Assembly (NCBI GenBank): GCA_944390735.1
Contig: CALXRL010000064.1
Location: 1-60,077 of the forward strand
DNA length: 60,077 bases
Direction: 5' to 3'
Origin: an uncultured Victivallales bacterium
Lineage (GTDB): Bacteria; Verrucomicrobiota; Lentisphaeria; Victivallales; UBA1829
Shown here: positions 18,216 through 27,341 of the stretch, in pieces
Layout: every line of letters begins with the position of its first letter
Numbering within the stretch: the stretch's first letter is position 1
Made by a program: the position numbers and the translations under genes
Notes under the pieces: generated by a model
Seen by the model: the letters and a program-made list of their open reading frames with translations, nothing else
Told to the model about the DNA's origin: nothing
The model's database searches: none

Positions 18216-18874
18216 TTCGGCAGTCTTCGGTTCTTCTGCTTCTTCTCTCCGTTCTGACAGCGGGCACGCTTTCCGCTCAGCTCAAGGTTCCGCAGAAGGA
18301 GAAGAACTCCTATCTCCGATTCGAGATCAACGGGGTTCCGGACCGGATCGTCTCCAAGACCCGGACAAATCCGAACGCAAGCTCCGGATACGCCGGATGG
18401 TACGGACCCGACAAGTATTATGTCCTGACCGTCAATATGAAGGAACCGCTCTCCGGGAACTGGACCGATCACACCTTCACCTTTACGCCGAACCGCTCCG
18501 GGAAAATCTGGCTCCGGATCGGCGGCCGCTGGTCGAAGGATCCCGCGGAACGCAACTGGCTGCTGATCGACCGTGTCCTGCTCAACGGAAAACTGCTCCC
18601 GAACGGCGATTTCCAAAAGTACCGGGAGAAAAAAACCGATGTCTACCGCCCGAATGAATGGATTCTTCACAATCGCGCCGAATACTATCTGGACGCGGGA
18701 GAGAATCGTTCGCCGGCCTGCCTGGTCAATCACGACAGTCCGATCACGACCTCTTTCCAGGTCCGGGCGGGGGAACCGAACACCGTGACCATCCGTGCAA
18801 AGGTTCCCCCCCGCCGTCTGATCCCGAAATACGTGGCGCCCAAAAAGATCAGTCCCAAAAACCGCTTTTACTGA
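18212..18874 (+). CDS. Exported protein of unknown function, beta-rich
   Basis: 220 residues with a signal peptide (QSSVLLLLLSVLTAGTLSAQ). Mature sequence is beta-rich, with a segment like carbohydrate-binding or galactose-binding-like modules (TFTFTPNRSGKIWLRIGGRW...LLIDRVLLNGKLLPNGDF). The C-terminus is basic and proline-rich (PPRRLIPKYVAPKKISPKNR), perhaps for cell-wall contact. Coupled to the upstream lipoprotein by a 4-nt overlap; its 3' end overlaps the convergent gene by 7 nt. No family recognised with confidence. Confidence 0.75.
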   Translation: MIRQSSVLLLLLSVLTAGTLSAQLKVPQKEKNSYLRFEINGVPDRIVSKTRTNPNASSGYAGWYGPDKYYVLTVNMKEPLSGNWTDHTFTFTPNRSGKIWLRIGGRWSKDPAERNWLLIDRVLLNGKLLPNGDFQKYREKKTDVYRPNEWILHNRAEYYLDAGENRSPACLVNHDSPITTSFQVRAGEPNTVTIRAKVPPRRLIPKYVAPKKISPKNRFY

Positions 18875-20301
18875 GACCATCTTTCCGAAAGAGAGATTCG
18901 TTCTCCGCTTTTCAGAAGCCGGGTCGGTCCATGGGACTCCATCTCGCTGAACCGGTCGCAGAAAAAGAGATGGATCGGGGCCTCGCCTTCCGGGGAACGG
19001 TTTGCGCCTTCATAGCGGATGCGCAGTCGGTCTCCGTTTCGGGCTTCCGCCTCAAGTTCCGTTCCGGCGGACCGGGAGCGGAATTCAAAGAAATCGCGGG
19101 GCGTGCCCGGACGGAAATTCACCAGGAGTTCCATTCCCTCCGCGGTGTCGGAGGAAAAGGATACGGAATCGCCCGACCGGGAAATCTCCCGCTGCCGCCT
19201 GTCGGAAGGAGGGAGAAGAACCCGCTTCAGCGCAGAACTGTCCAGACGGGTAATGCTCCAGACGCCAAGCAGACGTTCGTATGGCGCCGTATTGATGAGG
19301 GTATTCGTCACTTCCAGCTCCGGCACACCCGGACGGATGCAGATGCGATACTCGTAAATCACCTGAAACAAAGCGCTTTCCATGGAACTCATCCGAATCT
19401 CGCCTTCCGACGGAAATTCGATCCGGAAAGGTCCGTGCTGAAGGAGCGGATCATTCGGATGAAACCCTTTCGAGGGCTGAACCCGCATAAAGTGACCTCC
19501 GGCGGAATCCCCGGAACGCCCGCGGACCGTCCGGAACTTCGCGGGAGGAACGGATTGTTTCAGCAGAGACGTTTTCCCGACTGCGGCAAATTCCATGATC
19601 CGGCCTCCGCATTCGGGCACAACCGTGACGATGATGCGTCCGTTGTCGATTCGGTAGGCATTCCGGAAACCGTTCCAGTTGATTTTAGAGATCCGGATCC
19701 GTTTCCATGCGGGAGCTTCCGGATAGACGGGCTGTGCGGCAAGATTCTGCATATGTTTCTCCCGGTTCCGCTCCAGCACGGTGCGCAGCCGTTCCGGCGA
19801 GGAGGTCCGCAGAACGGGATTCCCCCAGGCGACACGCTGAAGAAGAAATCCGCCTTTCCCGTATTCACCGCGCAGTTCCAGCTGCGTTTTCCCGCGCAGA
19901 TCGACATGCACGGGAACCGGTTTTTCTCCGAGGCGCATCCGGCGCTGAAACACCTCCTGCCGATCCGCAAGAACCGCGAACCGGACATCCGCCTCCCTTC
20001 CGAAATCCTTCGGATGCCGTTCGTCATCGACACCGATCATGGCGGAAAAGGAATCGGCCGTCCGGTCCAGCCGGTAGACGATGCTGAACCCGGTATGTCC
20101 GCAGATTCCGCGTTCAAAGCGCACACCGCCGATGGAGATCTTCCCCTTTCCGGAAAGATTCGTATTAATCTTCGGCAGAACCGGCCCGTCCTGACTCCAC
20201 GACCAGGCGGCATCGGTCCACGGCAGGGTTTCAAGCCCGACTTCCGCACCCGAACCGCAGAGTGCACCGATCAGCAGAAGGGAAAGAAAAAACAATCTCA
20301 T
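18868..20301 (-). CDS. Secreted NPCBM-like / galactose-mutarotase-like protein
   Basis: 477 residues with a signal peptide (RLFFLSLLLIGALCGSGAE). Residues about 30-150 resemble an NPCBM carbohydrate-binding module (FERGICGHTGFSIVYRLD, then SAMIGVDDE). From about 200 the sequence looks like the aldose-epimerase superfamily beta-sandwich (NGRIIVTVVPECGGRIMEF), as in DUF5107-type proteins. It probably binds or processes sugar at the surface. It is the last gene of the five-gene LacI operon; its start overlaps the LamG gene stop by 4 nt. Confidence 0.75.
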   Translation of the reverse strand: MRLFFLSLLLIGALCGSGAEVGLETLPWTDAAWSWSQDGPVLPKINTNLSGKGKISIGGVRFERGICGHTGFSIVYRLDRTADSFSAMIGVDDERHPKDFGREADVRFAVLADRQEVFQRRMRLGEKPVPVHVDLRGKTQLELRGEYGKGGFLLQRVAWGNPVLRTSSPERLRTVLERNREKHMQNLAAQPVYPEAPAWKRIRISKINWNGFRNAYRIDNGRIIVTVVPECGGRIMEFAAVGKTSLLKQSVPPAKFRTVRGRSGDSAGGHFMRVQPSKGFHPNDPLLQHGPFRIEFPSEGEIRMSSMESALFQVIYEYRICIRPGVPELEVTNTLINTAPYERLLGVWSITRLDSSALKRVLLPPSDRRQREISRSGDSVSFSSDTAEGMELLVNFRPGTPRDFFEFRSRSAGTELEAEARNGDRLRIRYEGANRSPEGEAPIHLFFCDRFSEMESHGPTRLLKSGERISLSERWSQ

Positions 20302-21050
20302 GATTCCGCTTCATCCAGCATCTCTTCCGCCTCGTTCAGGATCTGCGATGAACTGAGAAGCTCGTTCCGGACTACAATTTCCGCGATCTCCGTCTGAAGC
20401 GGGGAGTCCGCTCCCTTCGGCGCTTTCGGACAGTAGGTAGCAAAAAGAATCGGTTTCGGGAAGAGATTCTCCTTTTCATACGCCTTCATGGACTTTGAAC
20501 CGGCGAGTTCCCCGTTGACGAAAAGCTGAAGATTGCCCGAGCGATTCGCCGAAAGAGTCAGCACCACCCATTTCCCCGGTTCCAGAACGATCTTCGGATC
20601 CATGCTGACCGTAACGAATTTCTTGGCGGTTTCCTTTGTGGAAGCGGCGACAAACATGGCATAGGCGGAGACCTTTCCCCTGTTCGCGGCAATTCCCAGC
20701 CGGTAGCCCGGCGAGACATGACTCCAGCCGCCGGCCCCCATCACAAAGCACTGCCCCTCCTTTCCCGAGAAACGAAGCAGAGCCGTAATCGTGAAGTTGG
20801 AGGTCCCGCAGTTTTTCATATCCTTCAGCTTATAATACGTGTTGCTGTCGGAACAATAGCGGGCGAAACCGATCTGCTTCTCCTTTCCGGCAGTCACGTT
20901 TTTCGGGTGGGACCCGGTGGTAAACGTTCCGCGGTCCTTCTGCCATTGGTCCTTGATGATTTCTCCGGGCCGAACCTCCAGCAGGATGTCCGCGAAAAGG
21001 GTGCAGGCGGAAAAGAATGCCGCCGTGAGAATGAGTCGTTTTCCATTCAT
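20298..21050 (-). CDS. Secreted LamG/concanavalin-like protein
   Basis: 250 residues with a signal peptide (KRLILTAAFFSACTLFAD). The body is a laminin-G-like jelly roll: FTITALLRFSGKEG, GYRLGIAANRGKVSAY, KWVVLTLSANRSGNLQLFVN, then IAEIVVRNELLSSSQI, the order of strands expected of LamG domains. It probably binds carbohydrate. It overlaps both neighbours by ATGA, so translation of the three genes 21047-25363, 20298-21050 and 18868-20301 is coupled. Confidence 0.8.
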   Translation of the reverse strand: MNGKRLILTAAFFSACTLFADILLEVRPGEIIKDQWQKDRGTFTTGSHPKNVTAGKEKQIGFARYCSDSNTYYKLKDMKNCGTSNFTITALLRFSGKEGQCFVMGAGGWSHVSPGYRLGIAANRGKVSAYAMFVAASTKETAKKFVTVSMDPKIVLEPGKWVVLTLSANRSGNLQLFVNGELAGSKSMKAYEKENLFPKPILFATYCPKAPKGADSPLQTEIAEIVVRNELLSSSQILNEAEEMLDEAES

Positions 21051-24000
21051 TTTGTCTTCTCCTTGATGATTTCAATTCCATTGAGTGCCGGATTGCCGGA
21101 CGCGCGGATCACCAGCGGCCCGCGCCGGACATCAATTCCCGTCCAGACCGCCGAAGCCGCGGAGAGGAACCCACCGCCGAGCACGACCGGATTCAAATCC
21201 TTTTTGCTTCTTCCCCCGATATCCAGATCGAACTTCCGTCCGTTTTCCCGGTTCGGCGGATAGGTCTCCGCAAAATGCACCTTCACGGTGTAACGGCCTT
21301 TCGGAAGCGGAATCTGATAAAAGATCTGCGCGCCCCACGCTTCCGTCCGGAAGATCTCCGGAAACGCGGTGTTCCTCACCTGAATGCTGCCGCGATCCGC
21401 ATAGCTGGCATATTCGTTGCCGTAGGCGCTGAAGCCGGTGTAGCTCTGATCGGGCAGCCAGAGATTGCCGTTCCGGTCGGTCAGCGCTTCCGAGGCTCCG
21501 CAGTTGATCCGGACGGAGCCCTTCTTCGATAGTTCGTTCAACAACACCTCCTGATTGCGCATCTGCTCCCCGCTGTCGAAAAAGCGTTTCGCATAGTAGA
21601 GAACCTCGAAATCGTCCATCTCCTTTTTGAGTCCATAGACATCATTTGCCGCGAGTCTTGCCCGGATGCGTTCCACGTTCGCTTTCGGAATCCGTCGGAG
21701 AAGAGAACGCTCTTTCAGAATATTCTTTCCCATCAAGACGATCTCCGACTCGGTTGCGGGAGCGAAGCGGAAACTCCCTTTGAACCGTTCCGCCCCGCCC
21801 TCCGCTTTGTACACCAGAAGCGTATATGGACGAACCGTCAGCTCCGCTCTCTCTGCACAGGAAAGATCATAGACAAGATCCGTGAATTTTCCCGGATATT
21901 CCAGCGATCCCGTCAGCGGATACGGCGTATCATTGACCAGTACAAGGTAATTCCCCGATGTTTTTGCACTGATTCCCTTCACCGCATCCAGCTTTTTGAG
22001 CTCTCCCCGGGGAACCGAATAAAACGCTTTGAGGAAGCGGCGTGCCTGATCGCCATGCGCAGTCGGAACGTTGACGTCGATCCATGTATGGAACATATAT
22101 TTCGGAATGAAGTCGCTGACAACGTGAATCATATCGGCATAAGCGAAGTCTCCGACAGGTTTGCAGTCATAGACAGTCACGCCGTTTTTGCGGAACCACC
22201 AGCGTTTCGCCGCGGAAGCAGTCGTCCCGATGTTTTCATTGAGACCGTCGCAAGTCAGATAGACGGCATCATTTTTACGGTAGAGTTCCCGCGTTCCTTT
22301 GTTCGTATACTGACCGTAATAGTAGAGTTCCGCATTATTTTCCAACCGTTTTGCCGTATTCATGGAAGCGACCAGAACAATACCGTTGTTCTTGTCTTTT
22401 CCATAGAGCTCCTGCGGGAATCCGGCCTCCTTCTGAAGATTCGGAACATAAGCATTCCGCACTTCGGGTTTGATCCGGTTCGTATTGAACGGATTCTGCG
22501 GAGAGAAACGTTTCGAGGGCACCGCAAAAAGCTGCCACTTCTGCTTTCCGCTGCTGATGATCTTCTGCATTTCCGCAAGTTTTTCACGGAGTTTTTTCCC
22601 TCGCCATTCGAACCACTGTTTGTGATATTTGCCGGTCAGGAGCTCATATCGTTTCGGGAAACGCTCGGCCCCCGTCGCGGGAATGCCGAGTTTAATCCCG
22701 GTATCCTTCTCGAAAGCCTCGACGGAATCGTCGTCATAGCCGACCTCCGCCGCCACGATTCCGGAATAGGTGGTGAATCCGGGCAGCCACCAGCTTCCGT
22801 TGATGTTGAAGAGCCCGACCACATCGCCGACTCCGTCATAACGGCTGTACAGCTCCTTCAGAAGATCCGTGACCGATTCCCACACCACCGGATTCATGAA
22901 GTTCAGCCCCATGCCGAGATACCCGACGACCTGTTTTCCGTGCCGGTCCACGGTATAGACTCCGCGCGCTTTCCCCTCCCGGATCTGCTGATCGGTGACA
23001 TCGTAACGGCCCTCCGGACCGAGACTTGCGGACCGCATGTACTCAAATCCGACCAGCTGCCTGATTCCGTTGTGCTTGTAAAGTTTCAGAATCGCGTAGT
23101 AGTAATCGAACCTGTCATTGTTCAGAATCGACTTAGAGTGTTTGGGGGAGAAGGGCCCTTCGCTGTACATGTAGGCCCCTTCGACACTGGCATTGTGTCC
23201 CTGGAACCGGAGCCACTGGATTTTCCGCACGATGGCGCGATAGGCATTGATCCATGCGCCGTCGTAGTTGTTCAAATGATGAGTCAGTCCCTGCGCGACG
23301 GGATCGGCATAGGCGCCCCAGTTGTTGAAGACGATCCGCTCATTGTGATTGGCATAAATACGGTCTGTCTCCGGGAGTTTCAGCGCGGGAAGCCCTCCTT
23401 TGACCGAGTAGATGTTGATTTCGCAGGCGGCGGCGGGAATTCCGGCACGACCGTTCTGGATCATGATCGTGGAGTTGTACGAGGCCGGGAAAAATACATA
23501 CCGAAACGCTTTTTTTCCATTCCCGAGCGGATAAAAATCTCCGGTGGAAACGGTTCCGCTGGCATTGGGCCATGCGCGTCCGCCAAGCGGATAGCCGTTG
23601 TTTTCAAACGGAACGGGAAAGGTCTCGGCGACGCAGCTGTAAAGATAGCGGTCGGCATCATCGGGGAAGATGACTTCCGCGATCATGGGTTCCCCGAGTT
23701 TCGGGATATTGAGCTTGTAGCAGAAGTAATCGAAAATCCCGCTTCCGGTCTCGCGATACGTCATGCCGTTCCTCGTGACCACCTTCCCGACATTGCGTTC
23801 CGCTTTCGAATACATTCCGCTGTGATCCAGAAAGGTGTCCTCCGGCGGATTCGATACGGTACAGTCGATCTTCTGCACAAGTCGGAGACGCTTCTCCAGT
23901 TCCTGTTCAAACGTCGCCAGCGGGAAGACATCCTGCGGCACGGGTCCGGCGACAATCATCTCATCCCGGCAGGAATCCATCTCTTTTCCATTGGCATTCA

Positions 24001-25363
24001 GCGTCCAGAACATCCGGTACGCCCCTGTCCGACGGAGTTTCGGCTCCACCTTGAACTCCCGGAAATCTCCATGCACGCCGATCTCGCGCGCGGTCAGCTT
24101 TTCCATGCTCTTTCCGGTGTCGGCGTCGCGGATCTCGAGCTTCACTTCCGGTTTTGCGATTCCCGCCGGAATCCGGACCCGGTACGCAATTCTGCCATTA
24201 TAATCGAAGACCGGATATTTCTCCCCGTCGACCCGGACATCCAGCACCCCCATGTGATCGGGATCAAATCCGGCGGAGATCACATTTCCGTTCGGCTGGC
24301 GCGTCACACCCGGCGTAATCAGGCGGGGAGCTTTCCATCCATCCGCCCGGAAATCCGGCTGTTCCCATCCTTTCGGAGCGGTAAAACTCCAGCGCCACTC
24401 TTTGCCGCCGAGGATCCGGAAGAGTTCTCCGTTTTTCCCGATTGCAACCCCCTCCAGAGCAAGATCGGCATTCTGTGTCAGTCCGCCATAGAACTGGTCA
24501 CGGATGGCAATGGTGTTTTTCCCCCGTCTCAGCACCTTCGTCAGATCGAAGGTCTCCACACCATGACGGCGGAGCGACATGCCTTCCGCTATTTTCTTTC
24601 CGTTGACAAAGATCTCATGATTTCCCGTCTTGTGAATCCACGAGAGCTTCGCGGCAACCGGCTTGAAATTCAGCTGGAACTCCCTGCGCCAGAACGCGTT
24701 CCCGGAATAGGGGACCAGACGCATGGAGCGGATTTTCACCTGAGCTCCCGGCGTCTTGCACTCGAACTTCAACCCGCAGATCATCTGAAGCGGAGGATAG
24801 TCGATCCATCCCATCTTGACCATATACTTCTGCGGCCCCTTCCCTTTGATTCGAAAGGACTTCAGATTCTGCCACGCCTTCCAGTCGCCATGCGCCTTGG
24901 AGACCAGCCACTCCGTTTCGGGCACATTCTGTTCCACCTCCATTTCCAGACGATAGGAGTTGCTGCTCTCCTTTCCCCATCCCGCTCCGACGCGGATCGC
25001 CGGAGTTTTCGTATCGCCGGGCTCCGCACCGAGAAGAAGTCCCCATCCTTTTTTCCCGGTATGGAACTGAAGCGCCCCGTCTTTCACCTCGTATTTTCCG
25101 GTTGTTCCGAGCTGGAATTCCCGGATCAGATCACTCTGAAAAACAAAAGGTTTTCCATATTGCGTCTGAAAGAAATCTCCGGCGGTCTCGAACAGTTCCG
25201 CCGGCTTGATTTTCTCCGTCACATCCATCCATGGGCTTTTCCAGCGGTTGTTCTCTCTGGCATTGACATTCACTCCCATGGTTCTCCCCGGAGTGAACAT
25301 CAGCTCCTGAGCGGAGAGCAGAAATGTCATCCCCAGAAGCCCGGCGAAAAACAGTTGTTTCAT
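21047..25363 (-). CDS. Large secreted glycoside-hydrolase-like protein with C-terminal malectin domain
   Basis: 1438 residues with a signal peptide (KQLFFAGLLGMTFLLSAQE). The N-terminal third contains GH2-like beta-sandwich sequence (GNHEIFVNGKKIAEGMSLRR...NTIAIRDQFYG). The middle (about 650-1000) looks like a TIM barrel (WINAYRAIVRKIQWLRFQGH, YDGVGDVVGLFNINGSWW) of no family that I can name. The last 160 residues are a malectin domain (INCGASEALTDRNG, GRYTVKVHFAETYPP, NGIEI), which binds di-glucose-type sugars in known members. The start at 25363 follows CGGAG and begins the signal peptide; the longer start at 25411 overlaps the prepilin gene. It lies 35 nt downstream of the prepilin-like gene. 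Confidence 0.78.
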   Translation of the reverse strand: MKQLFFAGLLGMTFLLSAQELMFTPGRTMGVNVNARENNRWKSPWMDVTEKIKPAELFETAGDFFQTQYGKPFVFQSDLIREFQLGTTGKYEVKDGALQFHTGKKGWGLLLGAEPGDTKTPAIRVGAGWGKESSNSYRLEMEVEQNVPETEWLVSKAHGDWKAWQNLKSFRIKGKGPQKYMVKMGWIDYPPLQMICGLKFECKTPGAQVKIRSMRLVPYSGNAFWRREFQLNFKPVAAKLSWIHKTGNHEIFVNGKKIAEGMSLRRHGVETFDLTKVLRRGKNTIAIRDQFYGGLTQNADLALEGVAIGKNGELFRILGGKEWRWSFTAPKGWEQPDFRADGWKAPRLITPGVTRQPNGNVISAGFDPDHMGVLDVRVDGEKYPVFDYNGRIAYRVRIPAGIAKPEVKLEIRDADTGKSMEKLTAREIGVHGDFREFKVEPKLRRTGAYRMFWTLNANGKEMDSCRDEMIVAGPVPQDVFPLATFEQELEKRLRLVQKIDCTVSNPPEDTFLDHSGMYSKAERNVGKVVTRNGMTYRETGSGIFDYFCYKLNIPKLGEPMIAEVIFPDDADRYLYSCVAETFPVPFENNGYPLGGRAWPNASGTVSTGDFYPLGNGKKAFRYVFFPASYNSTIMIQNGRAGIPAAACEINIYSVKGGLPALKLPETDRIYANHNERIVFNNWGAYADPVAQGLTHHLNNYDGAWINAYRAIVRKIQWLRFQGHNASVEGAYMYSEGPFSPKHSKSILNNDRFDYYYAILKLYKHNGIRQLVGFEYMRSASLGPEGRYDVTDQQIREGKARGVYTVDRHGKQVVGYLGMGLNFMNPVVWESVTDLLKELYSRYDGVGDVVGLFNINGSWWLPGFTTYSGIVAAEVGYDDDSVEAFEKDTGIKLGIPATGAERFPKRYELLTGKYHKQWFEWRGKKLREKLAEMQKIISSGKQKWQLFAVPSKRFSPQNPFNTNRIKPEVRNAYVPNLQKEAGFPQELYGKDKNNGIVLVASMNTAKRLENNAELYYYGQYTNKGTRELYRKNDAVYLTCDGLNENIGTTASAAKRWWFRKNGVTVYDCKPVGDFAYADMIHVVSDFIPKYMFHTWIDVNVPTAHGDQARRFLKAFYSVPRGELKKLDAVKGISAKTSGNYLVLVNDTPYPLTGSLEYPGKFTDLVYDLSCAERAELTVRPYTLLVYKAEGGAERFKGSFRFAPATESEIVLMGKNILKERSLLRRIPKANVERIRARLAANDVYGLKKEMDDFEVLYYAKRFFDSGEQMRNQEVLLNELSKKGSVRINCGASEALTDRNGNLWLPDQSYTGFSAYGNEYASYADRGSIQVRNTAFPEIFRTEAWGAQIFYQIPLPKGRYTVKVHFAETYPPNRENGRKFDLDIGGRSKKDLNPVVLGGGFLSAASAVWTGIDVRRGPLVIRASGNPALNGIEIIKEKTK

Positions 25364-25398
25364 AATTGTTTCTCCGTATCTTTTATTTCTCTGAACTC

Positions 25399-26100
25399 TT
25401 ATTTTATCCATCCGATGGCCCGGCCGTAATAACCGAACCAGTCCTTCTTCATCGCATAGGTCAACTCCCCGACATGAGAATCCAGATAGAGCAGATTTGC
25501 CACTCCTCCGGGAAGTGCGGTATCATTCGGATAAAGATTCCCCTGCGGACCATGAGGAAGATATTTATGCCGGTCCCCTGCGGTAATGGAGTTTGTGGAA
25601 GAGCTGTCGTCTGCCAGCAGAATCCGGGCCGACGGCTGCGTGATTTTAGGTGTATTGATGTAATGTGTCGACCAGTTGGAATAGTTGGTTCCGCCATCCG
25701 TAACGCCATCCTGCTTGGCCAAGGAGCCAACCATTGCATAGCTCATAACCTTTGCCGGATCGCCGGGACACTGCATCACTCTGGAATTTTCCGAATGAGC
25801 CCCCCAGTAGCTGGTTTTGAACACGTGAATCAACCCCATTTTCCAGAGTTTTCCCGCCCAGGTGATCTCATTGCCGGGATATCCGTGCTGATCATCGTGG
25901 GCTGCGGGAAGCCGTTCAAATGCGTGTTCATATTGAACCATGGCAAGCCCGAGCTGTTTCAGATTACTCTTGCAGTTGACGCTCTGCGCCTTTTTCCTCG
26001 CCGACTGAAGTGCGGGAAGAAGAACTCCGGCAAGAATCGCGATGATGGCAATCACAACCAGAAGTTCTATCAATGTAAAATTCTCCCTCCTCTTACTCAT
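25399..26100 (-). CDS. Prepilin-like protein, cassette 2
   Basis: 233 residues. Prepilin helix [20 protein letters not shown] with Glu at mature position 5, then [13 protein letters not shown] and CKSNLKQLG. The residue before Phe is Asn (RREN). The C-terminal motif is altered: [13 protein letters not shown], with DSHV in place of DGHV. The start overlaps the LacI gene by 8 nt and the glycosidase follows after 35 nt, so it is locked inside one operon. Probable role as for the other two, an envelope pseudopilin tied to this glycan locus. Confidence 0.87.
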   Translation of the reverse strand: MSKRRENFTLIELLVVIAIIAILAGVLLPALQSARKKAQSVNCKSNLKQLGLAMVQYEHAFERLPAAHDDQHGYPGNEITWAGKLWKMGLIHVFKTSYWGAHSENSRVMQCPGDPAKVMSYAMVGSLAKQDGVTDGGTNYSNWSTHYINTPKITQPSARILLADDSSSTNSITAGDRHKYLPHGPQGNLYPNDTALPGGVANLLYLDSHVGELTYAMKKDWFGYYGRAIGWIK

Positions 26101-27136
26101 GATGAATGCCTTTCTGCTTGTATTTTAATTTCATTGAAAAGGGTTCATAAAAGGGATCGGCAAGCTGCTGTTCGCAGCATTTCAGCATCTGGTCCCGCTC
26201 CAGATATTGGACCGGAGTCTTCAGGTGTTTGACCTCGTTCTCCGGTTTTTCCAGCATCCGGATCATCCGGAGAACCGACGTGCGGATCGTGTTTTTGAAA
26301 TCCGGAACAATCACGCCGGTGATGCAGGGCTCGTCAATGCAGTCGCATGGAAGCGTGTAACTGTAAATGAAGCGGGGAAGCGTCGTTCCGGATTTCCCGG
26401 AATACCGTTCCAGAATCGAGACGACAAATGTGCTGGAGGAACAGAAAACCGCATCGGGAGCCAGCTCCCGGATCCGGTCGAAATCCTCTTCCGTGGAGAA
26501 AAAGTCGGGGGGAACATGAATCACCTCCATGCCCTCCTCGGATTCCAGCTCTTTGCGAATGATTCCCAGCCAGCTGCCGTACGCGGCGACCACGATTCTG
26601 CGCGCCCCCTGCTCCCGAACGCAGCGAAGCGCTGTCTTCAGCGCCTCCTTCTCATCGCGCCCGATGGCGTTGAAGTCCGGATGCAGGGAATGAAGCTGAA
26701 GAATCGGATACTCCTTCCAGCCGGAGGAGAGCAGATATTCTCCGGGGAAAACACCCATGCCGTAGAAGATACCGTCCGTCTGGCGGTTTATGAGATTCTC
26801 CAGACACCGCCGTTCCTCCGCGGGATCGAACCGGGTAATTCCGATCAGCAGCTGGTAATCATATTTCGCGCACTCATTCAGCAGCGACTGGGCCAGAAAT
26901 CCGAAATAGTTGCTGCAGATATCCCCGATCACCAGTCCCAGCGTTCTGCTTCTGCCGCTCTTCAGCGCCCGCGCCGTCGTGGACGGGTGATAATTCAGCT
27001 CCTTGACCGCCCGGTCGATCTTCTCCTTGGTCGACTTGGCGATCTTTGCCGAAAGCGGATGGTTGTTCAGATACAGGGACACCAGCGCCTTTGTCACGCC
27101 GACCCGTTCCGCAATATCCTTCAATGTCGTCCGCAT
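26093..27136 (-). CDS. LacI-family transcriptional regulator
   Basis: 347 residues. The HTH is canonical ([21 protein letters not shown]) with the hinge [21 protein letters not shown] periplasmic-binding-like effector domain follows ([20 protein letters not shown]). It first-genes an operon with a prepilin-like protein, a malectin glycosidase, a LamG protein and an NPCBM protein, so it probably senses a sugar released by them. GGAG precedes the ATG. A LacI-type operator lies between promoter and start (27157-27170), which suggests autoregulation of the whole operon. Confidence 0.92.
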   Translation of the reverse strand: MRTTLKDIAERVGVTKALVSLYLNNHPLSAKIAKSTKEKIDRAVKELNYHPSTTARALKSGRSRTLGLVIGDICSNYFGFLAQSLLNECAKYDYQLLIGITRFDPAEERRCLENLINRQTDGIFYGMGVFPGEYLLSSGWKEYPILQLHSLHPDFNAIGRDEKEALKTALRCVREQGARRIVVAAYGSWLGIIRKELESEEGMEVIHVPPDFFSTEEDFDRIRELAPDAVFCSSSTFVVSILERYSGKSGTTLPRFIYSYTLPCDCIDEPCITGVIVPDFKNTIRTSVLRMIRMLEKPENEVKHLKTPVQYLERDQMLKCCEQQLADPFYEPFSMKLKYKQKGIHHE

Positions 27137-27156
27137 TTCCGCTCCAATTTCGTCAA

Positions 27157-27170
27157 TTTAATCGGTTAAA
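27157..27170. promoter_or_regulatory. LacI-type operator candidate
   Basis: TTTAATCGGTTAAA has 6 of 7 complementary pairs around a central CG, the usual LacI-family half-site layout. It lies just downstream of the LacI operon -10 box, where a bound repressor would block initiation or elongation. Confidence 0.65.
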
Positions 27171-27181
27171 CCTCTTTTTTG

Positions 27182-27210
27182 AATATACTCCATTTTCGGG
27201 GATTTGTCAA
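27182..27210 (-). promoter_or_regulatory. Promoter of the LacI/prepilin/glycosidase operon
   Basis: Minus strand TTGACA (27205-27210), 17 nt, TATATT (27182-27187). A near-consensus sigma-70 promoter followed by the LacI-type operator. Confidence 0.8.
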
Positions 27211-27281
27211 TAGGATTTCGGAATTTATTTGGAAAAAAAGCGGAAAAAGCGGAGAGGAGCAAGAGGGATTTGTCCGGGAAA

Positions 27282-27310
27282 TTCGCAAAACGCATTTTCC
27301 ATGCTATATT
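27282..27310 (+). promoter_or_regulatory. Probable gnd promoter
   Basis: TTCGCA (27282-27287), 17 nt, TATATT (27305-27310), 31 nt before the ATG. The -35 is weak. Confidence 0.45.
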
Positions 27311-27341
27311 TCTCCGGAAAAAGAAACCGCAGGAGGGAATC

